Below are positions 33,324 through 43,257 of a DNA stretch of 64,000 nt, piece by piece. Made by a program: the position numbers and the translations under genes. The stretch is from Pseudomonadota bacterium (GTDB lineage: Bacteria; Myxococcota_A; Polyangia; Polyangiales; Polyangiaceae). How positions within the stretch are numbered: position 1 is the first letter of the stretch; the number at the start of each line of letters is the position of its first letter. The stretch spans positions 15,988-79,987 of the forward strand of contig JAEYYX010000094.1 of assembly GCA_023428245.1 (NCBI GenBank), written 5' to 3'. The notes below the pieces were generated by a model. That model was not told the DNA's origin. It made no database searches and saw only the letters and a list, made by a program, of their open reading frames with translations.

Positions 33324-33767
33324 CTACTTTTCGAGGAGTTGAAACGCACCAGGCAGGAGCTCAGAAATCGAGTGCTCTGAGGCGGAGAGGCCCGCTGTGT
33401 CTGCCAAAAGGACCAGCACATCGTGGCGATCAGCCTGAGCAAATTCAGAGATAAACTGCCGGCAGCGTCCGCAGGGAGTGATGAGGGGCCCTTCACCCTC
33501 GCTGGGTCCTCCCACGATAGCGATCGCGCGCACCTTCATGTCTCCCGCAGAGACTGCCGCTGTGAGGCTCGAGACCTCCGCGCAGACGGAGAGACCGTAG
33601 GAGGCGTTCTCAACGTTGCAGCCGGTGTAGATGGCGCCGCTCTCTGTGCGAACAGCCGCGCCAACCCAGAAGTTCGAGTAGGGGGCATAGGCATGGGCCC
33701 GTGCCCCGAGGGCGCGCTGGATGAGCTCCCGGTGTTCCGGGGGCAAGGAGTCGACGGGGACGATCAT
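33324..33767 (-). CDS. cdd: cytidine deaminase
   Basis: 147 residues, the short tetrameric type. The zinc site has CAE (LSVCAEVSSL, catalytic Glu) and PCGRCRQ. YAPYSNFWVGAAV and GCNVENASYG bind the nucleoside. It deaminates cytidine/deoxycytidine for salvage. The usual CAERTA reads CAEVSS, a mild deviation. Start ATG 33767. Confidence 0.93.
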   Translation of the reverse strand: MIVPVDSLPPEHRELIQRALGARAHAYAPYSNFWVGAAVRTESGAIYTGCNVENASYGLSVCAEVSSLTAAVSAGDMKVRAIAIVGGPSEGEGPLITPCGRCRQFISEFAQADRHDVLVLLADTAGLSASEHSISELLPGAFQLLEK

Positions 33768-33887
33768 GGCGCTTGGGCCCTGCTCCTTACCGAGTCTCGA
33801 GAGCTCGGCAAGAGGAGTAGGGCCCAGGATCTCGACCTGAGCCGCGCTTTCCGGTCCGCGGAGGCGCGCTTCGACCTCCCTCGGGGG

Positions 33888-36272
33888 CTATTGGGAGGGC
33901 TTGGGGGTCAGGAAGGACGGGCGGAGCCGGAGGACCACCGCGGGCAAGAACGCGATGGTGGCGGCGCTACAGGTGAGCATCGTGAGGGCGACCAGCACAC
34001 CGAGCAGGACGTGGACCTTGAAGAAAGACAGGGTCAAGCACAGGTAGCCGCCGGCCACCGCGGAGGCGACGTAGGCGATGGCCTTGCCGGAGGTGGTTAG
34101 GGCTCGCGCCGTGGCCTCTCTCAGGTCTGAGGTGGTTCGGAGCTGCTCTCTGACACGGAAGATGAAGTAGATGGCGTAATCGGCGCCAATGCCGACGGCC
34201 ATGGCCGAGATGGCTGCGGTGCCCATGGTGAGGGAAATCCCGAGCCAGCCCATGACGCCGAGGTTCACGAGCGCTGAGATGGCGAGCGGCAAGAGCACCA
34301 AGAACCCGCCCACCAAAGATCGCAGGGCGATGCTCGTGATCACGAAGACCAAGGCCGAAATCTGGATCAGATTGTTGATTTTACCGGTAACCATTGTCTC
34401 GTTCAGGGCCACAGCGTTCGTGACGCCGCCGCCGACCGCGACCGTGACTGGCTGGCCTTGGAAGAGGCGCTGCGCTTCGGCGTCGACAGCTGAGACGAGC
34501 TTCTTGATCTCCTTGTGATCGTCGGTCCGGAGATAGATCGTGATGACAGCTTGCTGGAAGCGCTCGTCGACAAGTCGCTTCAGGTCGTCGGCATCGCCGC
34601 TCATCGAATAGAGCAAGAAGAATTGCGCCGCGGCTTCGGGGCTGTCCGGGAGGACCTCTGCCTTCGGATCGTTGTCATTGATCACGCGGTTCATCACCTT
34701 GAGGACGTCGACGACCGAGACGACCTTGCCCACGGGGACCGGGAGTTTGCTGGCGAAGGCGCCGAGCTCGTCCATGCGCTTGAGCACTTCGGGATTCTTG
34801 ATGACGCCGGGCTCCTTGCCTTCGACGAGCACCTGAACGACGCGCGTTCCAGCCGTGCGCTCGTCCGCGAGTCGGAAGCCCTCCATGGGGCCCTTCAGGA
34901 GCCCCGACAAGACCGGCAGGTTGCTCTGGGCATCGAAGAACTGCGCGCCGAGCGTGTTACGCGTTTCGAGTCGGAATACGCCGACAGCTGAGAGCGCGAT
35001 GAGCCCCAAGGAGATCCAGAGATAGGGGGCCTCTTTGCCTGCGCGCACCACGTCAGCGATGTGCTCGATGATGGGGTCGAAGATTTCCTTCTTCTGCTCG
35101 CGCTCGGTCTGATAGGCAGTGGGCGCGGGCAAGAGGACGCGGATCGCGGGGATGAAAGTGAGCTCGATGATGAGCGCTGCCATGATCCCGAAGGAGGTGC
35201 AGAGCCCGAAGTTCTTCATCGAGGGCACGTTCATGGCGAGCAAGGAGAGGAAGCTGAGCGAGGCGATGGTGCCCGCCGCGAGCATCACAGAGCCCATCTT
35301 CGTGGTCGCTTCCACCACCGCTTCCCGATTGACTTCGGTTGGTGTTTTTTCGGGGAATTCCGCCCGAATTCGCCCAAACTCTTCATAGAAGCGCTTGAGG
35401 ATCTGGACCGAATGTCCGGCTCCGATCGCGAGCAGCAGAATGGGCGTCATCATGTTCCACGGGTCCATCGGAACTCCGATGAGTCCGATGAGCCCGAGGG
35501 CCCAGACCACGCCCATGAGCGCGGTCACGAGGGGAATGAACATGCCTTGAAGCGTTCGGAAGGCGCGATAGTGGAGGTAACCGATCATCGCGAGGGTCAG
35601 GAGGAAGAGTCCCGCGATGCGTCGCGTGTATTGGCTGAGCCAGTACACAACCGTCGGGGCACCCGCCGCTTCGATGACGAGGTCGGGGGCGCGTTCCTTC
35701 TTCAAAATCTCTTCAAGCTTCGGGAAGAAGGCTTTGGCACCGCCTGCTTTCTCGAAGTCGTCGAAGTCGAGCATGACGGTGGTAGCGCGGCCGTCGTCGC
35801 TCACGAGCAGGCTCGTGATGGCGCGGTTCTGCTGCACCCGCGCTTGGAACTCGGCGAGCGCCTCGGGGCTCCGGGGGACCTCAGAGGCGAGCTGCTTCAC
35901 CTCGATGGCAAGGTCGGAGGCCTGGATGTCCTTGACCTGGCTCGACATGAGGGAAAGGACGCTTGTCTTTTTTACCCCCGGCAGCGCCTCGATCTCTTCG
36001 GTGACGCGCTTTACTTTCTCCAGGATTTCTGGCGTATAGACAGTCCCTTGCTGCGGGTAGAAGCCGACGACAGTTAGGTACTTGCCCCCGAAGAGGGTCT
36101 CGAGCCGCTTGCCGATTTGGACCAGGGAATGGCCCTGAGGGATCTGCTTGTCGACGTCGAGCTCAATGCGCAGGCGGCCCAGCGAGGCCCCCAGAGCCAG
36201 GCTGACCAGCAGCACCAGCGCGATGATGAGTTTCGGGTAACCTACGACGAAGCCTACGTAACGACGGATCAT
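33888..36272 (-). CDS. RND superfamily (MMPL-type) exporter
   Basis: 794 residues in two repeated halves. Each has one N-terminal helix (MIRRYVGFVVGYPKLIIALVLL), a large extracytoplasmic domain and about five helices including a sterol-sensing-like block (ILLLAIGAGHSVQILKRF, SAMAVGIGADYAIYFIFRV). This is the architecture of MMPL/hopanoid-type RND exporters of lipids or hydrophobic compounds. No adaptor or channel gene is adjacent. Intracellular Asp/His relay positions are plausible (GADYAIYF, GAGHSVQ). It is divergent from the TetR gene. Confidence 0.87.
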   Translation of the reverse strand: MIRRYVGFVVGYPKLIIALVLLVSLALGASLGRLRIELDVDKQIPQGHSLVQIGKRLETLFGGKYLTVVGFYPQQGTVYTPEILEKVKRVTEEIEALPGVKKTSVLSLMSSQVKDIQASDLAIEVKQLASEVPRSPEALAEFQARVQQNRAITSLLVSDDGRATTVMLDFDDFEKAGGAKAFFPKLEEILKKERAPDLVIEAAGAPTVVYWLSQYTRRIAGLFLLTLAMIGYLHYRAFRTLQGMFIPLVTALMGVVWALGLIGLIGVPMDPWNMMTPILLLAIGAGHSVQILKRFYEEFGRIRAEFPEKTPTEVNREAVVEATTKMGSVMLAAGTIASLSFLSLLAMNVPSMKNFGLCTSFGIMAALIIELTFIPAIRVLLPAPTAYQTEREQKKEIFDPIIEHIADVVRAGKEAPYLWISLGLIALSAVGVFRLETRNTLGAQFFDAQSNLPVLSGLLKGPMEGFRLADERTAGTRVVQVLVEGKEPGVIKNPEVLKRMDELGAFASKLPVPVGKVVSVVDVLKVMNRVINDNDPKAEVLPDSPEAAAQFFLLYSMSGDADDLKRLVDERFQQAVITIYLRTDDHKEIKKLVSAVDAEAQRLFQGQPVTVAVGGGVTNAVALNETMVTGKINNLIQISALVFVITSIALRSLVGGFLVLLPLAISALVNLGVMGWLGISLTMGTAAISAMAVGIGADYAIYFIFRVREQLRTTSDLREATARALTTSGKAIAYVASAVAGGYLCLTLSFFKVHVLLGVLVALTMLTCSAATIAFLPAVVLRLRPSFLTPKPSQ

Positions 36273-36465
36273 GGGAGAAAAGGGGGGACTGGGCCTACCG
36301 ACCCGGCCGCGCCTGGAGTCCGTATCATTGACACTGGAACGCGGATAGCCGCGGATCGGACGGACTTTTGCGGAAGCGGTTCGCCTTTATAGTGTCGCTA
36401 GAATGCCGGGCCAGGCACTCGAAATTCCATCGAATGTACTTGGCAGCCCCTCGCCTCGGTGATAC

Positions 36466-36494
36466 TGACCGGCGGGTCACTGACCCCGGGGTCA
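36466..36494. promoter_or_regulatory. two adjacent TGACC-N4-GGTCA operators
   Basis: TGACCGGCGGGTCA (36466-36479) and TGACCCCGGGGTCA (36481-36494) are perfect palindromes in the arms, with centres 15 bp apart. They lie 80 bases before the TetR gene. Best explained as the binding sites of that TetR repressor, and possibly as control of the MMPL gene at the other end. Confidence 0.75.
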
Positions 36495-36573
36495 CTTAAC
36501 GAAAAATCTGCGTCGAGATGGGTCGTATCGGAAACCCTGGGCTCGCGCGGTTGTCCCACACCGAACTCTCGCC

Positions 36574-37224
36574 ATGTCGCGCAAAGCCGACCCGACCATC
36601 CGGGGCAGACTCCTCGCTGCCGCGCGCGCTGAGTTTTCCGCGCACGGTCTCGATGGCGCGCGCATGGGCAATATCACGGCGCGGGCAGGGGTGTCGAAGG
36701 GGACCTTCTACCTTCACTTTCGCTCCAAGGAGGACGCTTTTGAAGAGGTCGCGAACGAGTTCTTCGCCGCCTTCTTCGGGCACCTCGATGGCATTGAGGT
36801 GCTCCTTGCTTCCGACAGCGAGCCCGTGGACGTCCTCGTCGAGCTGCACAGCCGGGACCTGGCGATGCTCGAGTTTCTCTGGACCGAGCGAGAGTTCGGA
36901 AAGCTCCTTTTCGAAGGGGCGAGGAGCGCGCGGCAGCGGCACCTCATCGAGGCATTTGCCGCGCGCATTCAAGAGAGGGTCGAACAATTTTTAGCGATCG
37001 ACCAGGCGCACGGACGACTCCTGCCAGGAGTTGACATCAGGACCCTGGCACAGTTCATCGCCGGCGGCTTCGACCGTTATGCCCGTGTCCTCCTCTCGAG
37101 CAAGAACAAGCCGGACATTGAACGCGACCTGCGCGCGTTCCACGAGTTCATTTGTCGCGGCTGCACGACCGCTGAGTGTCAGAAGATGCTCGGCGTCGGA
37201 GTCGAGCCTGCGTCATCCTCATGA
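36574..37224 (+). CDS. TetR-family repressor of the RND efflux operon
   Basis: 216 residues. The N-terminal helix-turn-helix reads IRGRLLAAARAEFSAHGLDGARMGNITARAGVSKGTFYLHFRSK-like in order, the standard TetR DNA-binding domain. The C-terminal ligand-binding part is unique, as usual. It precedes adaptor, permease and channel genes of an efflux pump by 70 bases in the same direction, so it most likely represses them and is released by a pump substrate. Two palindromes lie in its upstream region. Confidence 0.93.
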   Translation: MSRKADPTIRGRLLAAARAEFSAHGLDGARMGNITARAGVSKGTFYLHFRSKEDAFEEVANEFFAAFFGHLDGIEVLLASDSEPVDVLVELHSRDLAMLEFLWTEREFGKLLFEGARSARQRHLIEAFAARIQERVEQFLAIDQAHGRLLPGVDIRTLAQFIAGGFDRYARVLLSSKNKPDIERDLRAFHEFICRGCTTAECQKMLGVGVEPASSS

Positions 37225-37293
37225 TTTCATCACGGGTCCTCCTTGAGCTCCCGTTCCCGTCCTTCCTTGAGCGCCCAGCCAAAAGTCACCTCC

Positions 37294-38583
37294 ATGGCAA
37301 AGAAAAAGAACTCAGCCGAACCCTCGATCCATCCTGCCGCCGTGGAGACGCCCCCGTCGGGTACGACTCCTCCCCAAAAAGGCGGTCGCCTGGGGCTGGT
37401 CTTGGTCCTTGTGTCGCTCGCCTTAGTCGGAACCTGGACCTTTACTCGGGTCTCGACGACCGTGGCCGAAAAGCAGGAAATCGAAGAAAAGCGCAAACGA
37501 GCGCCGGTGTCCCTCGATGAGATCTTCGAGGTGAATGTCGTGCGCCCCGAGCTCGCCGAGTGGGTTCCGGTCGTGCCCTTCGAAGGCACCATCGATGCGA
37601 ACCAGCGCTCCGAACTCGGGTTCAAGGTCGGCGGCAAGCTCGCCCGAGTCGCGGTGCGTCTCGGGGATCGCGTCAAGACCGGGCAACTTCTTGGGCAGCT
37701 CGATGCTTTGGAGGCGGCCGCTCAGAGACAAGCGGCGGCGGCTCAGCTCGACGCGGCCCGCGCCCAGCTCGCGCTCACTCGGGACCAAGAAGACCGTACC
37801 GGCAAGCTGGTTCAGAGCGGCGCGCTCGCTTCGGCGCAAGGGGTCCAAGCCGAGCAGGCCCGGGCCCTCGCTGAGGCTCAGGCCGCGGCCGCCAGCGCGA
37901 ACCTCGGGCTCGCGCAAACGTCACTCGCGAACCACACGCTCGTGGCGCCTTTTTCCGGAATCGTGACGCGCGCTCCCTCGACACAGGGCTCCGTGGTCGC
38001 CCCGGGGCAGGCTCTCTTTGAAATTGTCGACAACTCTCGCCTGCTTCTGCGCGGAACCATCAATGAAGCCGACGTGGCCTTTTTCGCTCCCGGCGCTCCC
38101 GTGCTCATCGATGGCAACAAAGTCGGCGCAGTGCGCGTTGTAGTCGGCGTTCTGGATCGTCTGACGCGCCGCGTTCCTGTCGAGGCGGAGCTCGATCCGA
38201 GCGACGCGCTTCGGGTCGGGAGCTTCGTCCGCGCGATCATCGCCGGGACCGATAAGATTTCGGTCTTCCGTCTGCCGGGCACGGCCTTGCGCCCCGGAAG
38301 TCAGGGGACTGTGATGGTGGTTGAAGGGGACCGCCTGCGCGAGGTCGAAGTTCACTTCTCGGTCGAGCCGGAGACCGGAGAGCTTCTCGTTCGGAGCGGC
38401 CTCCGAGGAGACGAACAGATCGTCAAAGCGCCGCGTCCTGAGGCAGCGACAGGCGATCGCGTGAAGGTGGCCACGGCGAACCAAGCTGCGGTTCCCGAGA
38501 GCGCGAAAGAGCCGGCCGCGCTGAAAGCCGATGCCGCTCCCTCCGCCCCGCTTCCGGCTCCGACGGCCGAAGGAAAGAACTGA
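37294..38583 (+). CDS. RND efflux membrane-fusion (HlyD/AcrA-type) adaptor
   Basis: About 429 residues. An N-terminal basic and Pro-rich stretch is followed by a single inner-membrane helix (LGLVLVLVSLALVGTWTF). A barrel-sandwich domain (FKVGGKLARVAVRLGDRVKTG), a long coiled-coil hairpin (about 140-210, Ala/Gln/Arg rich) and the second lipoyl half (TLVAPFSGIVTRAPSTQGSVVAPG) follow, then beta-barrel and membrane-proximal domains. It links permease and outer-membrane channel. ATG 37294 is preferred over TTG 37243. One base separates its stop from the permease ATG. Confidence 0.9.
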   Translation: MAKKKNSAEPSIHPAAVETPPSGTTPPQKGGRLGLVLVLVSLALVGTWTFTRVSTTVAEKQEIEEKRKRAPVSLDEIFEVNVVRPELAEWVPVVPFEGTIDANQRSELGFKVGGKLARVAVRLGDRVKTGQLLGQLDALEAAAQRQAAAAQLDAARAQLALTRDQEDRTGKLVQSGALASAQGVQAEQARALAEAQAAAASANLGLAQTSLANHTLVAPFSGIVTRAPSTQGSVVAPGQALFEIVDNSRLLLRGTINEADVAFFAPGAPVLIDGNKVGAVRVVVGVLDRLTRRVPVEAELDPSDALRVGSFVRAIIAGTDKISVFRLPGTALRPGSQGTVMVVEGDRLREVEVHFSVEPETGELLVRSGLRGDEQIVKAPRPEAATGDRVKVATANQAAVPESAKEPAALKADAAPSAPLPAPTAEGKN

Positions 38584-38584
38584 G

Positions 38585-41500
38585 ATGACGCTCTCCTCCG
38601 TCGCCATCCGCCGTCCCGTTTTCACGGTGATGGTGGCTTTGTGCATCATGGTCCTGGGTCTCGTGGGCTATTCACGCCTCGGCTCGGACCTGTTCCCGGA
38701 CGTCTCGTTCCCGGTCGTCGCAGTGTCCGTTCCTTACCCGGGGGCGAGTCCCGCCGAGGTGGAGAGTCAGCTCGCTAAGCCGATCGAGGACGCGATCGTC
38801 GGCGTGAACGGGCTCGACCGGATCCGGTCGTTCTCCCGCGAGGGTCTCCAGACAACCCTCGTCCTCTTTACGCTCGACACGGATGTCGTGCAGGCGGCCA
38901 CGGAGGTGCGCGAGCGAGTCTCGCAGGCCCGCGCCAAGTTTCCCGACGACGCCAAGGAGCCGATCATCGCGCGCTTCGACGTCTCCGCGGCTCCGATCAT
39001 GACCTACGTCGTGCGCGGCCAGGGCTCTCTCTCCCTGCTACGCAAGTACGCCGACGACAAGATCCGGCCGGAGCTCGAGCAGGTCGCAGGCGTCGCCAAG
39101 GTGCAGATCACCGGCGGTGCCAAGGAAGAGATCCAAGTCGAGCTCAAGCGGGAGCGCCTCGAGGCCCTAGGCCTCACGCCCGGCCAAATCGTCGGACGCA
39201 TTCGCGCTGAGAACCTAAATGTGCCTGCGGGACACTTCTCGGAGGGTGCGCGGGAGATCACCGTGCGAACCACGGGGGACTTCCAGAGTGTTGAAGACCT
39301 CCGAAGCATCATCGTCGCCAATGCCCCCGATGGCTCAGCGGTTCGTCTTCGGGACGTCGCTCAGGTCCAAGATGGCCTGGCCGAGATCCGCACCCGCGCC
39401 TTCTTGAACGGAGCCGAAGCCGTGACCTTCGACGTACTCAAGCAGTCGGGCCAGAACACCGTCGAGGTAGCTCACCGGGCCAAGGCTGCGGTCGAGAAGA
39501 TGCGAAGCAAGTTCCCGGACGGTATGGACGTCGAGCTCATCATCGATCAATCGGAGCTCATCGAGGAGAACGTCGCCCAGGTCCAGCACGACATTGTGTT
39601 CGGTGGTCTCATGGCCATCTTGGTCATTTTGGTGTTCATGATGGATCTCCGTTCGACCATCATCAGCGCCATCGCTTTGCCGACGAGCGTGATCGGCACA
39701 TTCTTCGCGATGTATCTGCTCGGCTACACGCTGAACATGATGTCGCTGCTCGGTCTGAGCCTCTCGATCGGGCTCTTGATCGACGACGCCATCGTGGTGC
39801 GCGAAAACATCTTCCGCCACCTCCACATGGGCAAGGCGCCGATGCAGGCGGCGCTCGACGGAACGCGCGAAGTGACCCTGGCTGTTATGGCGACTACGGC
39901 GACTATCGTCGCAGTCTTCCTTCCTGTCGCCTTCGTGGAAGGGGTTGTCGGTCAGTTCTTCCGGCAATTCGGCGTGACCATCAGCGTCGCTGTCTGCATC
40001 TCGACCTTCGTTGCCTTCACGCTCGATCCCATGCTGTCGTCCCGTTTCGCCGGGGACCCCGATGCCCCGGATCGCTTCCGCTCCATCAAGGCGCCGTTCC
40101 GCTGGTTCTTCGGCGAGCTCGACGCGACGTATGGGCGGGTCCTCGCGTGGTCCGTGCGGCACAAGATTGTGGTGCTCTTGATCGCCTTCGGCAGCCTCTT
40201 CAGCATCGGGAGCATCATGGAGCTCATGGGCTCGGAGTTTGTGAACGCTGAGGACCGAGCTCAGTTTGTCGTGGAAATTGAGCTTGCGGCGGGCAGCTCC
40301 CTCGACGAGACGGCGCGTGCGGTGAAACCTGTCGAGAAGAAGCTTCTCGAGCACCCAGAGATCCTCACGCTCTTCACCAAGATGGGTCCGGATGAAGAGG
40401 TCAACAAGGTTCAGCTCCGCATCCTGACCACTAAGAAACAGGTCCGGACCGAGGCCCTTGAAGAGATCAAACAGTACGCGCGCGAGACGACCAGCATCCT
40501 CAAGGGCGCGAAGGTCGCGGTGACCGATCCTCCGTTCATCGAAGGCGCGGGCACCGAGGCGCCGATCATGATCAACATTCGAGGCGACGAGTACCCGGAC
40601 ATCGAACGGGTCGCCTACGAAGTGGAGCGGATTCTGAAGAAGACGCCGGGGGTCTCCGATGTGCAGGTGCGGTACTCTCCGGGACGTCCCGAGTTGGTCC
40701 TGAATGTCGATCGCCAGGCCGCGGCCGATCGGGGGCTCGGCGTTGCGGACGTCGCACTTGGTTTGCGGGCAGCCATGGCCGGCGCCGAGGCCGGCTATTT
40801 CCGCCGAGACGGCGACGAAGTGCCGATCTTGGTGCGACTCGACAAGGAAGACCGACAAGACGCGCGCGCCCTCGAAATGGTGAGCGTGCTGGGCAAGAGT
40901 GGGCCGGTTAAAGTGGGCGACATCGCCCGCTTCGAGCGAGCTTCGGGTCCGCAGGTCATCGAGAGGGAGAACCGTCAGCGCCAGATCGTCATCTGGGGCA
41001 CACCGGTTGGCAGGCCGCTCGGCGACGTGGCTGCGGAGTTCCAGCCTGAGATCGACAAGCTCGAGCTCGCGCCAGGCATGAGCATTTACTACGACGGAGA
41101 ACTTCGTCTGATGGACGAGACGAATACGAACATGGCGCTCGCGCTCCTGCTCGGCGTTGTCTTTATCTACCTCGTTTTGGCCTCTCAGTTCGAGAGTTTC
41201 ATCCACCCCGTCACGATCATGGTGACCCTGCCGCTCGCGCTCGTGGGCGGTGTGCTCGGCCTCTTCTTGACCGGCCGCACCATGGCTATGGGCGCGATGA
41301 TCGGAATCATTCTGCTCATGGGGCTCGTGACCAAGAACGCGATCCTCTTGATCGACAGGGCCATCGAGCGCGTGAGGGAACACGGCGAAACGCCTCTGCA
41401 AGCAATCCTTGAGGCGGGGCCCGAACGTCTGCGTCCGATCCTCATGACGAGCGCCGCCATGGTGCTCGGCATGTGGCCGACCGCGGTCTCTAACGCTGAC

Positions 41501-41674
41501 GGAAGCGAGTTCCGCTCGCCGATGGCGATCGCTGTCATCGCGGGTGTGATCAGCTCGACCTTCTTGAGCTTGATCGTAGCTCCCGTGGTCTATCTGTTGT
41601 TTGAGGGCGCCAAAGATCGCTTTGCGCGCTTGTTCCGCGTGAAGAGAGCTCCCTTACCCGCCCCTGCGGAGTGA
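38585..41674 (+). CDS. RND efflux permease (AcrB/MdtB-type)
   Basis: 1029 residues, the usual length. Starts SSVAIRRPVFTVMVALC, with twelve predicted helices and two large periplasmic loops. The proton-relay region has GLLIDDAIVVRENIFRHL (two adjacent Asp in helix 4) and a Lys in VTKNAILLIDRAIERVRE. It pumps hydrophobic compounds using the proton gradient; substrate is not readable. It follows the adaptor by one base and its stop can overlap a GTG of the channel gene. Confidence 0.95.
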   Translation: MTLSSVAIRRPVFTVMVALCIMVLGLVGYSRLGSDLFPDVSFPVVAVSVPYPGASPAEVESQLAKPIEDAIVGVNGLDRIRSFSREGLQTTLVLFTLDTDVVQAATEVRERVSQARAKFPDDAKEPIIARFDVSAAPIMTYVVRGQGSLSLLRKYADDKIRPELEQVAGVAKVQITGGAKEEIQVELKRERLEALGLTPGQIVGRIRAENLNVPAGHFSEGAREITVRTTGDFQSVEDLRSIIVANAPDGSAVRLRDVAQVQDGLAEIRTRAFLNGAEAVTFDVLKQSGQNTVEVAHRAKAAVEKMRSKFPDGMDVELIIDQSELIEENVAQVQHDIVFGGLMAILVILVFMMDLRSTIISAIALPTSVIGTFFAMYLLGYTLNMMSLLGLSLSIGLLIDDAIVVRENIFRHLHMGKAPMQAALDGTREVTLAVMATTATIVAVFLPVAFVEGVVGQFFRQFGVTISVAVCISTFVAFTLDPMLSSRFAGDPDAPDRFRSIKAPFRWFFGELDATYGRVLAWSVRHKIVVLLIAFGSLFSIGSIMELMGSEFVNAEDRAQFVVEIELAAGSSLDETARAVKPVEKKLLEHPEILTLFTKMGPDEEVNKVQLRILTTKKQVRTEALEEIKQYARETTSILKGAKVAVTDPPFIEGAGTEAPIMINIRGDEYPDIERVAYEVERILKKTPGVSDVQVRYSPGRPELVLNVDRQAAADRGLGVADVALGLRAAMAGAEAGYFRRDGDEVPILVRLDKEDRQDARALEMVSVLGKSGPVKVGDIARFERASGPQVIERENRQRQIVIWGTPVGRPLGDVAAEFQPEIDKLELAPGMSIYYDGELRLMDETNTNMALALLLGVVFIYLVLASQFESFIHPVTIMVTLPLALVGGVLGLFLTGRTMAMGAMIGIILLMGLVTKNAILLIDRAIERVREHGETPLQAILEAGPERLRPILMTSAAMVLGMWPTAVSNADGSEFRSPMAIAVIAGVISSTFLSLIVAPVVYLLFEGAKDRFARLFRVKRAPLPAPAE

Positions 41675-41691
41675 ACGAAAGGTCATCCAAG

Positions 41692-43254
41692 ATGAGAATG
41701 CGTGCCCCGAGATTCCTCGGACTTGTCCTTTTGTCACCGCTCAGCGCGCTCTCGGCGCCCGGTGAGACGCCGAGTCCGGCGCCCGAAGAAAGCCGCGACG
41801 AAGGAGCGGAAGTCCCCCAGAGTTCGGAAGTGAAGAGCGAAGCGAAGCCGGAAGCTGAGATAGCTCCTCGCGCGAGCCTCGAAGAAGAGCTTGGTGCTCT
41901 TCTGGAGCCCGGCGGACTCACGTCAAAGCGAGTGGCGGAGCGCACTGTCGACACCAGCTCTCGCGTAGAAGCCAAGAGGCGCGCGGAAGCATCCGCCGCC
42001 GCGAGCGCCAATCAGGTCGCTCAACGCTTCTACCCGCGACTCGAGCTTTCGGCCCGTTACACCCGTCTCTCCGAGGTCACGATGCCGGCCTTCGGTACCT
42101 CCGAGGGCATCTCCCAGGTGTTCGTGCAGGGGGAAAGCGCGACAGCCACGCCGGTCGGACCTGGCGACCAGCTCCTCAAGGTGACGCCGCCGCCGTTCTC
42201 GTTCCCGGTGCTTTTGAACAACTTCGAGTTGAAGGCGACCTTGAGTGTTCCGCTCTCGGACTATCTGCTCAGAATGTCGACATCGATCGGAGCGGCGAAT
42301 CAGGCCCTGTACGGCGCGGAGTGGAACCGGAAGGCGGAGACCCTGCTCGTCCAGACGGACGCCAAGATCGCCTATTATGAGTGGGTCAAGGCGCTCGGGG
42401 CTCGCTACATCGCACAGAAGAGTGTGAGCCAGGTTCAGGCGGCCCTGCGCGACGTTGAGCAGTCTTTCGGAATTGGCACTGCTTCGAAGGCAGACGTGCT
42501 TCGCACCGAGGCTCAATACAACCAGGCGAAGCTCCTCTTGTCCCGGGCGGAACGAGGCGTTGTCGTGGCGACCGAAGCGCTCCGCACGCTGCAGCACGAT
42601 GCCCCAGGCGCACAATATACGGTCGGTGAAAACATCCTCGAAGATGTCACCGTGGAAGCTCCCTCGACCCTCGAAGCTGCTTACCAGGAAGCGCGGGAGA
42701 AACGCCTTGAGCTCCGCGCCCTCAAGGCTGTCGAGGCCTCTTACAGAAAGCAGGCCGAAGCGGCTCGGAAGGACAACTATCCCCGCCTCGACGCCGTCGG
42801 GAATGCTATTTACGCCAACCCTAACCAGCGCATCATCCCGAACCTAGGCACTTGGGACGGGACTTGGGACGCGAGTTTGGTCTTGAGCTGGACGCCGACA
42901 GCGATCCCCGGTGTGCAGAGCGGCGCCCGAGCCCTCGACGCCAAGGCCGCAGAATATGCGGCGCAGAGGCAGGCTATGGAGGATGGCCTTCGCATGGAGG
43001 TCGCGCAGGCGCTGAGCGCGCTCGAGGAGGCCCAGAGTTCGGTGGTCACCGCCCGTTTGGTGCTCCGCGCCTCCGAAGAGGGAGAGCGGGTGAGCCGGGA
43101 GCTGTTTCGGGTGGGCCGGGCGACGGCCCTCGAGCTCTCCGACGCGCAGACGAGTTTGACGCGCGCCCGCCTCGAGCTCTTTTTCGCGCACGTCGAGGTG
43201 CGCATCGCGCGGGAAAGACTCATGCACGCCCTTGGTCGGGACGTATCGGAGTAA
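41692..43254 (+). CDS. TolC-type outer-membrane efflux channel
   Basis: 520 residues from ATG 41692. The signal peptide (MRMRAPRFLGLVLLSPLSALSA) is followed by an acidic, Pro-rich stretch of about 45 residues not common in TolC. Two OEP repeats follow, with long coiled helices (YYEWVKALGARYIAQKSVSQ, RLELRALKAVEASYRKQAEA). It completes the tripartite pump. GTG 41671, overlapping the permease stop, would add seven residues ahead of the signal peptide and is less likely. Confidence 0.92.
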   Translation: MRMRAPRFLGLVLLSPLSALSAPGETPSPAPEESRDEGAEVPQSSEVKSEAKPEAEIAPRASLEEELGALLEPGGLTSKRVAERTVDTSSRVEAKRRAEASAAASANQVAQRFYPRLELSARYTRLSEVTMPAFGTSEGISQVFVQGESATATPVGPGDQLLKVTPPPFSFPVLLNNFELKATLSVPLSDYLLRMSTSIGAANQALYGAEWNRKAETLLVQTDAKIAYYEWVKALGARYIAQKSVSQVQAALRDVEQSFGIGTASKADVLRTEAQYNQAKLLLSRAERGVVVATEALRTLQHDAPGAQYTVGENILEDVTVEAPSTLEAAYQEAREKRLELRALKAVEASYRKQAEAARKDNYPRLDAVGNAIYANPNQRIIPNLGTWDGTWDASLVLSWTPTAIPGVQSGARALDAKAAEYAAQRQAMEDGLRMEVAQALSALEEAQSSVVTARLVLRASEEGERVSRELFRVGRATALELSDAQTSLTRARLELFFAHVEVRIARERLMHALGRDVSE

Positions 43255-43257
43255 ACC

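Noticed and set aside
39335..41401. A 688-codon open frame on the minus strand opposite the RND permease
   Set aside because: Rich in His, Glu and Arg as expected from reverse reading of a high-GC gene. The sense strand encodes a full AcrB-type permease.
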